A stretch of 64,000 nucleotides of DNA from contig CAUJLY010000006.1 of the NCBI GenBank assembly GCA_963281155.1, forward strand, positions 10,788,001 to 10,852,000, given 5' to 3'. Within the stretch, counting starts at the first letter, position 1. Every line of letters starts with the position of its first letter. Shown one piece after another: positions 1 through 10,875 of the stretch. The notes under the pieces are model-generated. The model was not told the DNA's origin. It was given only the letters and a program-made list of their open reading frames with translations, and ran no database searches. A program made the position numbers and the translations under genes. Origin of the DNA: Rhabditophanes sp. KR3021 (taxonomy: Eukaryota; Nematoda; Chromadorea; Rhabditida; Alloionematidae).

Positions 1-23
1 TTTTTAGTATAGAATAGTTTATT

Positions 24-188
24 TTAGTTTGGTCCAAAGGTTTTTATTATTAATTTGGGGAATAGGACGTGCTGAATCAGATCCGGCAAGATTGAGTCGA
101 AAACTTTGGAGAGGTCAAAATCTGTTAGGAAAGCCTTGATGGAAGCAAGAGAAGAGTTGGCAGCAAAAGATTTATCACCTCGTAACTG
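24..188 (-). mobile_element. Non-LTR retrotransposon reverse transcriptase fragment
   Basis: Read on the minus strand, a stop-free stretch from about 188 down to the TAA at 26-24 gives a peptide containing FLTDFDLSKVFDSI. This resembles RT motif A of LINE-type elements, which carries the first catalytic Asp in a DxxKAFDxI-like block. No start codon, no YADD box and no endonuclease domain are present, so this is a short dead scrap. Nothing else is recognised between 189 and 350. It could come from the same broad class as the better-preserved RT relic at 30440-31158, but the two pieces cover different motifs and cannot be compared directly. Confidence 0.42.
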
Positions 189-350
189 TTAATTTTATAT
201 TATAATAATGACTTTCCTTTTGGTTTTGTTTATATTTATATATTTTTTCCAAATAAATAGAAAGTAAGGAAATTTAAAAAATAAAGCTTACACAGACGCA
301 TTCCGAGCCTGGTAAATAAAACTATCATGAATTTCCTTTATTACTTAAAA

Positions 351-1421
351 TTATGTACGTTTATAAATATTATTCTGAGCTGCGATTTTAATGGTGTTTC
401 CCTTTGGTAAACCAGCTTTGGAATAAAAATACTTTTTTAAACGGTTAGGAAATAAATCCTGGTAAATATGAGTACGAATTGTTTTATTGCAAAAAGCTAA
501 TGAAAACGAACTACACCCGTGACTAAGAATCCAAGCAATTTGAGAGGCTATAATTACAGTTTTATTGACAATTATCCAATTCGTGACCATGTATAATCCC
601 GCACAAGACATCGATGCACTTAAATTTATTATTAAAGCAAGTTATTTTTTAACTTACCTGCAAATAAATGTCGTTTGTATTAACAAACTTTTTTGAGAAC
701 TTGATAGCTTAAATTTGTTCTTGCATGTTTTTAATTTGCAGAACAAAGTTCCTATAAATATTGTATACATTGTTGATAAGCCAACAACAATTATAATATT
801 ATGCACAACTTCTCCCCAATTCATATATTCGACATCTTTACTAAATTCCTTAACTGTTATCAGATAATACGGAGTATAAAACCAAGCTCCGCCCCTGGAC
901 GAGTAAAATAAACCAGGAGCAAAGAAACTCATTTTTACTCCGTACAAAATTGAAGCGACAATCCAGAGCAAGGTTTTTTTACCCGCAAACAGAAGTTCCC
1001 AGACTTTGGGAAGGCAAATGTCAAGACACCGATTGAAGGCCAATACCAAGCACACAAAACATGATATGTTCCATCCACACATGCCTATAGTTCCTGAGTA
1101 CAGAATAAATGTCGGGGATGAACAGTACACTTGCCCATCAATGGTAAGCCATCCTGTAATCAGGGAACATGGAATTAATGCCAACACATCGACAAAGGTT
1201 AAAAAAAGTATTAACTTATAGCACGAATTCTCCAATAGATCTTTTCGCATCAAAATTATTATAACTGGGATGTACAAAAGGATACATACGAGTCCTATCA
1301 AAATATAAGCAATCCCCAAAAATAAGTTAGGATTTCCATAAGCTTTCCATTCTGCTTGAGTGAGAAAGTCGCATGGGTAGTTTTTTTGGATGAATTTAGG
1401 GTCAAGTACTAGTTGAACCAT
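351..1421 (-). CDS. Serpentine receptor class T (Srt) chemoreceptor, two exons
   Basis: Predicted 343-aa seven-helix GPCR of the nematode Srt class, probably acting at the surface of sensory neurons. Exon 1 is 1421-658 and exon 2 is 618-351; the 39-bp intron runs GTAAGT...TTTAAG and splits a Ser codon (AG|T). Family hallmarks include an early Cys before the first helix, GxxGMCGWNxxC at the start of TM3, FNRxxDI after it, and QTxFIC in TM6. Exon 2 supplies TM7 with SQIAWILSHG and the NKTIRTHI tail, matching the tails of the srt copies at 12618-13634, 31951-33089 and 28986-29305. Start is the ATG at 1421. It looks intact. The Srt assignment is from recognition of family motifs; the ligand is unknown. 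Confidence 0.85.
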
Positions 1422-2371
1422 TGTTTGAAATGCGACAAAATAAATTACGAAGGACTTAATGATACTTCGAAGTTGGTAGGTAATTTTTAACTGGTAAGAA
1501 TGAAAAATATTGTAAACAACTAATTAAATATAGATTAGTTCATCTGAATAATATTTCCCAGAGATATATTTTAGTAATTGTACTATTCAACCAAAAATTA
1601 AATAACGTACAATTTTACCACTTTAAAAATTATCTGTTATAGGGTAATAAATGCCTAATTAACTTTTTAATTCTAGAAAGAAAGAAAACTAATGATTCAG
1701 CGGAAAAGAAAACTATAGCTTCAAATGCCAGCATTTATTTACCATACTTTCATATTAATAATTAAATAACAATTTATAAGCAAAGCAACTTTTAAAGATT
1801 TATTTATTTAGGGCAAAGGAACTTTGATAATTATGTGACGTTGGCAAGACTCATTTTGGTAATTTAGTACCAAATTAATTAATATATTTTTACAGCTTAA
1901 ACAAACTGCAAATTAAACTAATTTGAATTAATAAACTTTTCCGAGAACTGGTCAAACAAAAAGATCTTATATTTAAAGAACAACGATATGATGAAAATTT
2001 TACGAAGCAAGGTAAACCACATACAACAATAATCTTTATTAGGTTTTTGGGTATTAGCGAGCATTATAATATCTAAAATTAATATCAAACTATACAAAGT
2101 TTTATTTTAAAAAGTAAAAAGTGATATCAAAAATAATTTGCCGTCTTGGCATTCAAACAAATATAGTCATAAGACCAATTAGTGTTCATTATGAATATTT
2201 GCTTTTTTAAAACAAGAACTGAAAATAAATGGGTGAATAATTTTATTGATAAGATTAAGCCACAAAATAATTGAAGATATTAATTTACTAAACAAAGTGA
2301 ACGATTGTTTGCAACATTATCTGTTTTCCGCTTTATATTATTCTGTTGGTGTATTGAATTGCCGTCCGCGA
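1422..2371. other. Intergenic, nothing recognised
   Basis: AT-rich sequence between two divergently described minus-strand genes. I see no long reading frame, RNA-like fold or repeat shared with the rest of the window. Confidence 0.5.
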
Positions 2372-4326
2372 CTAGCAAAACCCACAGGTCTAAACCATAA
2401 AAGTTTACTAAATGATTAAATATAAATAGACTTACCTTTTGACACTGTTTTTTTAGTAAGGGTTCATAACCTAAATTGATTAATTAAGTTTGTTTATTGT
2501 CAATTAATTAGGTACTTACGAGGATCCTTGCATAAAATGCTTAAAGTGCTACAAGATGTAGTACTACCTGCTTCGTCGACACATGGTGGTGTTGGAGAGG
2601 TACAAATTTTACAATATTTTCTACAATTGGTTTTCATCACGGTTGCATATTTAGGATTATCACATAAATTTAACACTGAGCAATTATCTGACAAATCTAC
2701 ACATGGTTTATCAGTTTCAGGATGTTGAGTTACAACAGTTTTCGTTGTAGGTATTAAATTTGTAGTAGTTGTTAAAATATTTGGATCATTTGCCGTTGTT
2801 GTTGGCATAAAAGAGGTTGTAGTTTGAGGTGGAAGAGTGGTAGTTTGGAGGTTGGATAATGTAGTAGTTGTGTGTGCAGTTGTTTTAGATGGAGCATTTG
2901 TATTTTGCCCTGGAAATAGAGTTTGTTGATTTATCGGAGACTCAGTAGCCAATGGTGTATGATAAGAGGTATCTAAAACAGACTGGACACTTATACTAAA
3001 CTCAGGCAAATTATAAGTTCTATCCTTATTAATAAAATAGTCAAAAATCACTTGATTAGTTTTTGACACATCACAACTGAACGTATTTACATCTTTATTA
3101 AGTGAACAAAAAATTTTGCCCCCACTGACTGGATATTCAAAAATTTCAAAATAAGCTTGTGCGTTCGCTAAATTTTTTACTCCATGAAAAGTTATTTCTA
3201 GCACATAGCCAACTTGTGCGCTTAATATAACATTTTGGTTACCAACATTGCACGGAATAAGGTCATTTTTGGAGTAACTTGGATTGTGGGCATAAGCCAC
3301 ATCGAGTGGTTTGATTAAAGTTGTTGTAAAAATAATAGGTTTGCAAATGTCTGGATAAGGACTGTTCTGAATTGTTGAGGTTGTTGTGATTTGGCCTTGA
3401 GGGGGAAGAGTATGAATAACTAATGGAGGAGGAGTATTTACAAATGGTGGTGAATTGGCATTTGGATCGACAACAGATCTGACAAAAATATCAAATAAAG
3501 GAAAATTGTAATTTAGATTTGAATTGACAGTATATTTGAAGGTAATTTTGTTTGTTATTGATAGGGGGCATGCGGCTACTTGAGCATCATTATTCTGTGT
3601 GCAAAATTCCACGCCAGTAGTATATCTGTCTGTATCAATTATGTCAAAATATGCAGCATTTTCATTTAAATTGATAATATTGTGAAATTCTACCTGAAAA
3701 ACATATCCAGGTTCTGTTTGAAGTTGAATACTTTGACTGCCAAAGTTACAAGCTAAGCCATTCGATGGGTTTTCCGGATTATGAGCAACACTGGAACCAT
3801 AACCAGGCAGAAATAGTACCGTAAACGCTATTGGATAACAGCCATTTGATAAAGGGGTAGCCAGGGTGGGAAAGGTTGGAATACCAGGAGCAGTATTAAA
3901 AGCTCGTACGATGATAGAAAATTCAGGAAGGTTTTGCGATAAAGATTTATCGATATAGTAGTAAAAATAGGCTTGATTTGACGTAGTTGGAGGGCATGTA
4001 ACTACAACGCTATCTTCAGAAATAAAACAAAGAATTTGAACATTAGTATTATCACCATCAAAAATACGAATATAGGCCTTTGATTCTTGTAAATTTGAAA
4101 TGCCTTGTACTGTAAATGTAAGGTGGAAACCAGGATCTGTACTCAAGCTGATATATTGTTCACCCGAATTACAGGGAAACTTGGTAATTGAATCTTTTTG
4201 GCTTTCACCAATAACTACTCCAAACCCACGTATAAATGTATTTGGAAACCCAACACCTTGGCAGATACAGTTAATGTGAGCAGTGAATAATGTAATAAAT
4301 ATTAAAATAATTAACAAAAGTTTCAT
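2372..4326 (-). CDS. Secreted protein: three copies of an unrecognised Cys-rich domain plus two ShKT domains
   Basis: Predicted 619-aa secreted protein. Exons 4326-2520, 2470-2436 and 2389-2372; introns have GTAAGT donors and TTTAG acceptors. After a signal peptide (about residues 1-21) come three tandem domains of about 120 aa (roughly 22-145, 163-288, 328-455). Each has four conserved Cys (CxPI-type start, CNxG, [FL]Cxx, xC[PD]) and ends NLPEFSIxV. A Thr/Pro-rich mucin-like linker (about 460-540) leads to two C-terminal ShKT modules, each with six Cys. The second ShKT is completed only by the two tiny 3' exons (ending LLKKQCQK, then TCGFC and stop), so the uninterrupted frame alone is truncated. 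Single-domain paralogues lie at 5261, 6259 and 9179. ShKT modules are common in nematode secreted proteins; the long domain I do not recognise and its function is unknown. Confidence 0.82.
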
Positions 4327-5260
4327 TGTTAATGCTTATAAATAAATAACTGTCTTTAGAACATTTTATTTCACTTTATATACACACTACAAATCTTATC
4401 AAATGCTCAAAAAGTTATTAAAGCGAACCACACTGTTTAATGTACATTGTTTAAAATCAGTGCATTGATAACTACGATGTTAGTTATACGATAATAAAGT
4501 AATATTAGAGCTTATTCATTATTGATGCCGTTGCACCTGTTTACATCATTATTTTCTATTAATCATGACTTTTTAAACAATTATGACGTGCTTATCAGAG
4601 AATAGATAAGCAAGCAAGCGGACAGTTTTCTTTAACTTTAGATTAAAAGAAAAGACTTTATTATCAAAAATTCCTTATTTGGTAGATATTCTTGTTCATA
4701 ATAATCAGATCCGGTTAAACAATCAAACAATGAGCAATATTCGTCAATCATGCGTCATTTAGATAATAATACTTTAAGAATGTCTATTATTTTTGTAATT
4801 GTGTTTAACTATGTGGTGGTTTTCTAAACTTAAAAAAACTATGCCATAAATAACTAAAAATAACTTTTAATAATATTTTTTCAATAAATATTTGGAATGT
4901 TAAAAATTGTATAACGAACCTATCTATAAAATCATGCTAATTAAATAATTGGAATATTATTATGTTCAACTTTTAAATCTCTAATCTATAAAAAATGACT
5001 GTTTTGCATTTGAAATTACGAGCATCTTATATGGCTTTATTAAACTACTATGTATCAAGGGACATTTTTAAAATGTGATTTAAGTGTGCTTATAGTCTAA
5101 TCTGATTAATTAGATAAGAAAGGAAATTCTCAGTACTTTGTTTTATTTGAATTAAGAAGATAACATAACAGTTTATAATAAACATTATATTAACAAATCC
5201 AATATACAAATTCTGAGGTATTTATTCAACCATCTTTTGATCTATAATAAAGCTATAAAA
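4327..5260. promoter_or_regulatory. Divergent intergenic region with paired GATA-like sites
   Basis: This lies between two head-to-head paralogues, so it must hold both promoters. At 4591-4610 there is a pair of opposed GATA-factor type sites (CTTATCAGAG and AATAGATAAG), about 270 bp upstream of the minus-strand gene. At 5098-5120 there is CTGATTAATTAGATAAGA, about 145 bp upstream of the plus-strand start. The similar motif recurs in front of the SapB genes near 39 kb. Factor binding is inference only. Confidence 0.35.
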
Positions 5261-5848
5261 ATGAATTTTTATTTAAACATTTTAATCCAGTTAATATTAG
5301 TTAATTACGTACTAAGTAAGTGTGCTCCTATTACCTTCTCAAGCACTGATTTACCTGCGTATGGTTTTTCACATGCTAGTAATCCATTTGATTCAATCTT
5401 TGGAAACCAATGCAATGACGGTTCTCTGCAGATCGTAATATCTACTGTTCCCGGATTCAATTTATTATTTCAATTTTCGGAAATGAGTAATTTGGAATTA
5501 TCTAACGCTTCATTTAATTTATATGACGGAAACAAAATTTCGGGGATTCCTTTCTGTACTATTACTGGTGGCACCTTATTCACTTGCCCTCGTTCAGTAA
5601 CAAATGAAATATTCTTTGTATATCAAATTCGCGGGGATCTTATTTCTAGCTTGCCTGAATTTGAAATCAATGTTTCTTCAATACTAGGAATACCCATGCC
5701 ATCAACTACTGCTGCACCTTGTTCTGACAAGCTAGATCCAACAGGTCAAAATTCATGCCATGCATTAATTCATTTGTGCAATGATCCGGTTTTTGGTCCA
5801 CTTATGAAATCTGAATGCCCAGTGACTTGCCACTTATGTCCAGTATAA
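5261..5848 (+). CDS. Secreted protein: one unrecognised Cys-rich domain plus one ShKT domain
   Basis: Intronless, 195 aa. The ATG at 5261 is preferred over one 24 bp upstream because it starts directly with a good signal peptide (MNFYLNILIQLILVNYVLS). The Cys-rich domain (about 20-140) keeps the family pattern: CAPITF, QCNDG, FCTI, TCPR, and LPEFEINVSS at its end. A short Ser/Thr/Ala linker precedes a complete six-Cys ShKT module (about 153-193). It faces the three-domain gene on the other strand. The homologous ShKT of the minus-strand paralogues is split by an intron after the fourth Cys; here it is continuous. Function unknown; secretion is well supported. Confidence 0.85.
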   Translation: MNFYLNILIQLILVNYVLSKCAPITFSSTDLPAYGFSHASNPFDSIFGNQCNDGSLQIVISTVPGFNLLFQFSEMSNLELSNASFNLYDGNKISGIPFCTITGGTLFTCPRSVTNEIFFVYQIRGDLISSLPEFEINVSSILGIPMPSTTAAPCSDKLDPTGQNSCHALIHLCNDPVFGPLMKSECPVTCHLCPV

Positions 5849-6258
5849 TTTTTTAAATTTCTAAATTTTAATAAAACTCTTTGAATTCTATGCACACATT
5901 CTTTTAAAAATCCTTTGCGGATCAACTATAATTTAGTGTCGTTATCTTGATTTGTGTGATACTTTTCTGTTTACATAAGAATAAAGTACACTTGTGATAG
6001 ATAATGAACAGTTTTTAGTATCCTGAATATTAATAGTAAGTAAATTAAGCACAAAAAATTAATTTAATAAACAAATTACTTAATAAACGAATACTTTCAA
6101 ATGTTAAATGTGATACTTTATGATAGGCCATACATTAAAATCCAAAAATTAAAAGTCTAAAAGGAAAAAAAATGTGATGAACTGATTAGAGACAATCTGA
6201 ATGCGTATAAATATGAATTCTTTGAAGAGTTAATAACTTTTAAAAGACAAAACTCACA
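5849..6258. other. Spacer between tandem paralogues
   Basis: AT-rich, no reading frame. It contains AACTGATTAGAGAC near 6180-6193, about 70-80 bp before the next start, a variant of the GATA-like motif seen upstream of the SapB genes. Confidence 0.35.
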
Positions 6259-6867
6259 ATGAACTATTGTTTAACTGCTTTATTATTGGCTGTTCTAATT
6301 AATTTTGTCCATTTAACGTGCATCCCTATTACCTTTTCTAAAGCAAAACTTGCAGGTTATGAAGTTGCGTATGCTGATAGTCCGAGAGATAATGAAACAA
6401 ACGTACCATGTAATTTAGGCAGAAGCACCAATGAAATAACAACTGACCCTGGATTTTACTTACAATTTGATTTTTTTAATGTTACAAATTTAGCAAAGGA
6501 AGGTGCTTTTATTTATGTAAGCGACACTGACATGTTGCAAATGTCATTTTGCAGTGTAACATATGATTCACAATCTATAATTTGTCCACCATCACTAACA
6601 AATGCAACGGCCCTTAGATATTCGATCCGCTCCGTGTTGACTCAAAACTTGCCTCAATTTCATATAACTGTTCAATCTTTGCCGGGACCTTCCATCATTC
6701 AATCTACAGCATCTACATCATATGAAACAACTTCCCCGTCTATTTGCAAAGATTTGTTAACTGGTGAAGGGTCTGAGTCATGCAGTGGTTTGAAACATCT
6801 CTGCTTTGATCCGATATTTGAACCTTTGATGAAAAAAGAATGCTGTCAGACATGTGGGTTTTTGTAG
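6259..6867 (+). CDS. Secreted protein: one unrecognised Cys-rich domain plus atypical ShKT
   Basis: Intronless, 202 aa, signal peptide about residues 1-19. The domain pattern is CIPITF, PCNLG, FCSV, ICPP, then LPQFHITVQS, followed by a Ser/Thr linker and a ShKT-like module. The module is odd: it ends ECCQTCGFL, so the usual last Cys (CGFC in the 2372 paralogue) is Leu, encoded TTG just before the stop. An extra Cys appears next to the fourth one, so six Cys remain but with altered spacing. Disulphide pairing may therefore be rearranged, or the module is decaying. The rest of the protein looks intact. Confidence 0.84.
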   Translation: MNYCLTALLLAVLINFVHLTCIPITFSKAKLAGYEVAYADSPRDNETNVPCNLGRSTNEITTDPGFYLQFDFFNVTNLAKEGAFIYVSDTDMLQMSFCSVTYDSQSIICPPSLTNATALRYSIRSVLTQNLPQFHITVQSLPGPSIIQSTASTSYETTSPSICKDLLTGEGSESCSGLKHLCFDPIFEPLMKKECCQTCGFL

Positions 6868-7629
6868 ATGCTTAATTAAACATAATTATACTTCAAAACT
6901 ATTCACTTTACTTATTGTTTTTTTTTTAATTTTATAAATTGTTTTTATAAAAGCATTTAGATAGTTTATTGTTGGCTAGAAAATTACAAAGCGCAAATGA
7001 ATAACACAAAATAATTATTGACAAACAAGTTCAATTAATTATAAATGTGACATTGCTTTTGTCTGTTAATTTTTGATAAAGGGAGCATCCCTTATCAATA
7101 AAAAATCATATTTTATATGAAATAATCTTTGATTTTTAAATAGTATTATCAATCAAAAAATCTTATTTAGATTGGTCTTTCCAACCTCCAAAGGATGCTT
7201 TGATATGTTCTAAAATACTTACTGAATAAACTTTCCCATTAATCGACTGTTATCAAACCATTTTTATGTCATTTTACCACATTGCTTACTTCAACTGATT
7301 ATTTAACTTATTATATACATAAAAATATAATATGCTAGTTTAAATCTTATATTTTGGACTAAACTATCGTGAATTCCTGCTATTTTTGTTTCCAAAGCAA
7401 TGGCAATAGAATTTTCTTAGTTTTTCCTAACATCATTGAACAAAGTTCAGTTTATTCCTTAGCAATTTAATAAATGATCGTATTATAAAGTGTATTTTAC
7501 TAAAATTTGGCTTTAAATATATCGCACTATTTATGACTTAAACCATTGTGCCATAGATGCATTGTTTGTTATTTTATAATTACACCAAGGATTTATAACA
7601 TTTACCTCATTTTAGGATTAGTATTTAAA
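6868..7629. other. Intergenic, nothing recognised
   Basis: AT-rich with short homopolymer runs. No coding frame, RNA gene or repeat seen. Confidence 0.5.
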
Positions 7630-8627
7630 ATGACACCCGAATTGGAATTTATTATCAATCCTGAAAATCCAAAATATTATGATAAATTTTATGTCGAAGT
7701 AAGTATAATAAATGAGTATTTCTATAATTATTAATAATTTAGGCTTACAAATAAAATGGATGGATCAAAGGAAGTAACGATTTTGCTGTTCAACAAAAAT
7801 CATTCGGTAAAGATTGTTTTTTCGTAATTGCAATTGACAAGAAAACAAAAAGCCATCTAGGCAATGTTACCGGCACTTTCTACCGAGATAACTCTGGCAA
7901 AAGAATTCTTTTTACAATTGGCAGTTACTTTGTGTTTTCCGAATATCGTAATAAGGGAATTGGTCTTCATTTATTTAATAGATTACTTGAAATCCCAAAA
8001 CAAGAAGGAGTGAATGTATATCTCAACTGTCAACCTCACATGAAACAAAAATATTGTGATATTGGACTCAGTATTATTAGAAAAGATTGCTTATGCACTT
8101 TCGAACCTACTTTCAAAGACTTTGAAGTAGATCAAGTTTTTGAAAACAAAGAAATAACACTGATTGATGCTAAAGAGTTTAAGAAATGGGAAAAAGTAAA
8201 AGAATTTGATCAAACCATTATTGGAGACATTAATAGATTGCCTTACCTCCAAACTCGAATGACCGAACCGACTTCTCGTGGACTTATTGCTATAGATAAA
8301 AATGACAAAGTAGTTGGGTTAATTAATTGTTACGAAGCAATCGAATGTAATTTATGTTTCGGACCATTGTACGCTTTGTCTGATAAAATAGCTGAGTCTT
8401 TGTTTACGACTCTGATCAAGAAATTAAAAAATACCGATCTTGAAATTGAAAATATTGAATTTGCCACTTTCAAATCCAACGAATTCATGACTAGCTTAAT
8501 TTTAAAATATACTAACAACAAAGTGAGATATGATTATGAAATGACATCTCATTTTTCAAGAGTTGAACATGAAGTTAAGCGAGAATATGTTTATTGCTTT
8601 CCTGATGTTGGGCAATCTTTTGCTTGA
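7630..8627 (+). pseudogene. GNAT-type acetyltransferase (DUF1248-like) with one in-frame stop
   Basis: Exon 1 (7630-7698) starts MTPELEFIINPENPKYYDKF. A 44-bp GTAAGT...TTTAG intron follows, then exon 2 (7743-8627). The joined frame would give about 316 aa with a GNAT-type acetyl-CoA fold: GSNDFAV, GKDCFFVIAIDKKT, then YFVFSEYRNKGIGLHLFNRL, the usual acyl-CoA pyrophosphate-binding R/QxxGxG/A-like loop. The C-terminal half resembles the second acetyltransferase-like module of nematode DUF1248 proteins. The only break I see is TAA at 7752-7754, four codons into exon 2, between AYK and NGWIKG. It may be a point nonsense mutation, since everything downstream stays open for nearly 300 codons, which suggests very recent loss, an assembly error, or an unusual splice. 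Confidence 0.62.
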
Positions 8628-9178
8628 TTTATTTGTAAGTGGAGATGTTAAAAATATATTTATTGTATTGCATAATGTCATGACAGGATCAAATCACAAG
8701 TATTGTAACGCACTGCACGGAGTTGAACCAGAATCTGGCTGAGATCAACAAAAAATACATATCAGAAGATTTATATTAAAGAATGATCATTAGTACAAAA
8801 ATTTCAGAGTATAATTTAATCAGACAACTCTACTTATAATTGAAAGTTTATCTATTTATATAAAGATTACTGGTAAGAAAAAATAGCTTGTATATAAAAC
8901 TTTTAAATTTCTATGATAAAATATGTTTGATTGATTGGAACATACTAAGTACTTGCTAATATATTGTTATTCTATTGATAAAATGGTTGTGGCGAATAGA
9001 TAACTGTGAATACATTAAATAAGTATTTAATATCTGAGTATGTTTGATAAAATAAGTCGGGATTTTATAGGATAAAGTATTAATATTTTCAAAATAACAC
9101 GTCGAATAAATCAATTTAGTAAATAATAAAAATGTAACATATTTTCAATATAATATTAAAAATTATTATTTCAATCTT
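8628..9178. other. Intergenic, nothing recognised
   Basis: AT-rich spacer between convergent genes. No feature supported. Confidence 0.5.
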
Positions 9179-9837
9179 TCAGCATAAATTGCATGTCTAA
9201 ATTGTAAATATATTCAATTAATATGGCTAAGCATTTTAAACTTTACCTTGGCACATTCTTTTGCCATGAGTGGTTTAAAAACACCATCCAAGCATAAATC
9301 TGACAAATCACTGCATGATGGACTTCCCGTCAATATATCTTCACAAGCTGATGGAGTAGTTTGAAAATTATTACTCGTTGTAGTTACCAACACATTGGTT
9401 GAAGGTATGGAATTTGCTGAAACTTCAAACAATGGCAAATTATCAATATCAGTTGCATTGTGGTCGATTTGATAAATAAAAAGTACTTTATTAGTAAATG
9501 AAACAGTGCAATTTTGTTCCCTATCATCAGATTTAATAATGCACAATGGAACTGTTAAATCTTGGTAGTCAAAAATAGTTACATTTGCGTTACCTTCAAC
9601 AAGATTAATAAGTTCAGTAAATTCAAATAAAATCACAAAGCCTACTTCCGTGCTTAATATTATTTCTTGCTTTCCTATATCACACTCATCCCCATTGTAA
9701 TCATTGAGTTGACTTACTGCATACGAGATACCATATGCTGGAAGATTAGGTGATGGTGTAAAAGATATAGGTTGGCAAGTAAAATATACCGAATTTGCTA
9801 ATAATGTTAACAATAAAGCGTACAGCCAAAAGCCCAT
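9179..9837 (-). CDS. Secreted protein: one unrecognised Cys-rich domain plus one ShKT domain, two exons
   Basis: Predicted 202 aa. Exon 1 is 9837-9247 and exon 2 is the 18-bp segment 9196-9179, which supplies TCNLC and the stop. The 50-bp intron runs GTAAAG...TTTAG. Without this exon the ShKT lacks its last two Cys. Signal peptide about 1-20; domain pattern CQPISF, ECDIG, LCII, NCTV, LPLFEVSANS; short Thr/Asn linker; six-Cys ShKT with LMAKECAK|TCNLC. The intron position matches the penultimate intron boundary of the 2372-4326 gene (KKQCQK|TCGFC), showing common ancestry. Function unknown. Confidence 0.82.
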
Positions 9838-10382
9838 AATTTGAAGACGTATAACTTAAAATGACAATTATTTTTATAAAATGTATGCAAGTACCTACTA
9901 GGCATACATTTCTAATCAAGTATTTTATTATGCTTAAACATTTTATCTGCTTTTTTAAGAGTAGTTTTCTAGCAAAATTTATTGCTCAAGAACGTCCTAT
10001 ATCATATAAAAGGAATAAGATAAATATATTATTTACATAGTTGATTGTGTTTAATAAGCGTTTATCAGTAGAATTATTAAAATTGCAACAACTTTTGGAA
10101 TTGTTGGTTAAGTGTTTCGTGTACAATTTAATATTCTTGATTCTAACACAGTTGACAAGTTTTCTGGTACTTTTATCCCATCAATTTGCGGAAAACTAAA
10201 TTAAACAATACTTAATTAATAGATTTTTTTAAATAAATGAACCTGGATCAGAACACAAATATGCAAAAGTTGGCTCCTGTAACTGGTAGTAAGTCAACAC
10301 ATACAAAATGGTTTTGTTTAAAGTACAACAATTCACTTTAGATTTGTCCATTCTTATATGAAAAAACTGAATAAAATAAGAG
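9838..10382. other. Intergenic upstream of SL-RNA array
   Basis: AT-rich; no coding frame. Contains the promoter side of the minus-strand gene at 9837 and the flank of the first SL-like unit. Confidence 0.4.
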
Positions 10383-10475
10383 GGTTATAAATAAACTCAT
10401 TTAGTGATTACTAAGGGACCGTTACTCTATAAGAATCCATTTAGTAAATTTTCAGAGATCCCTAACAAATATGTT
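10383..10475 (+). ncRNA. Decayed SL-RNA-like unit
   Basis: Most diverged of three tandem units. It starts GGTTATAAATAAACTC and has GT at 10404-10405 where the leader splice donor should be. The Sm-site position reads AAATTTTCAG (10446-10455) instead of AAATTTTGGA. The middle keeps a TCTATAAGAAT core like the unit at 10613. Probably a dead SL RNA gene. Confidence 0.4.
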
Positions 10476-10612
10476 TTAAATGCAAAAATTATTTTCGTCT
10501 CTGAAAGTGCAATAATTTATAATTCATAAACAATACTTTGTGTATCAATAAAAAGTCAATCTTTTAATTTTCAGATGTAAGTTATATAAAATAAGCTAAT
10601 TCAAGCTAACAT

Positions 10613-10705
10613 GGTTATAAAACAAATCAATTTAAAGTTATTATGGGTCCAATAATCTATAAGAATACTGTTATCAAATTTTGGAATGCGGATTGTAAAT
10701 GTCTT
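10613..10705 (+). ncRNA. Degenerate SL-RNA-like gene
   Basis: Leader-like segment at 10613-10636 begins GGTTATAAAAC and is followed by GTTATTATGG, aligning with GTTAGTATGC of the two better copies. The Sm-like site AAATTTTGGAA is intact at 10676-10686, and a TATA-like GTTATATAAAAT lies about 35 bp upstream. The leader no longer has CCCAGTTTGAG, and the central hairpin pairs poorly. The flank downstream (AATGATGAATTGATTTTATATTTTACA...) matches the flank of the 10876 copy, showing tandem duplication. Either a divergent leader variant or a pseudogene. Confidence 0.5.
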
Positions 10706-10875
10706 TAAAAAAACAAAAAATGATGAATTGATTTTATATTTTACATATAATTTATTGCCACATTAATCCTTTTCAAACCTATAGATCGGTACCTTATATT
10801 TCATTACTGAATAATTACACAATTCCGATTTTCACATGCTGTATTTATAAAATGTCAAATAAAACGGACTAAGAT

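Noticed and set aside
2528..2728. Plus-strand frame of 66 codons
   Set aside because: Antisense shadow of the ShKT end of the 2372-4326 gene.
2372..9837. Calling the ShKT proteins toxins
   Set aside because: ShKT is named after a toxin fold, but in nematodes it is a general secreted module; nothing here indicates toxicity.
10081..10110. CTTTTGGAATTGTTGG as another SL Sm site
   Set aside because: No leader, donor or hairpin lies upstream at the required distance.
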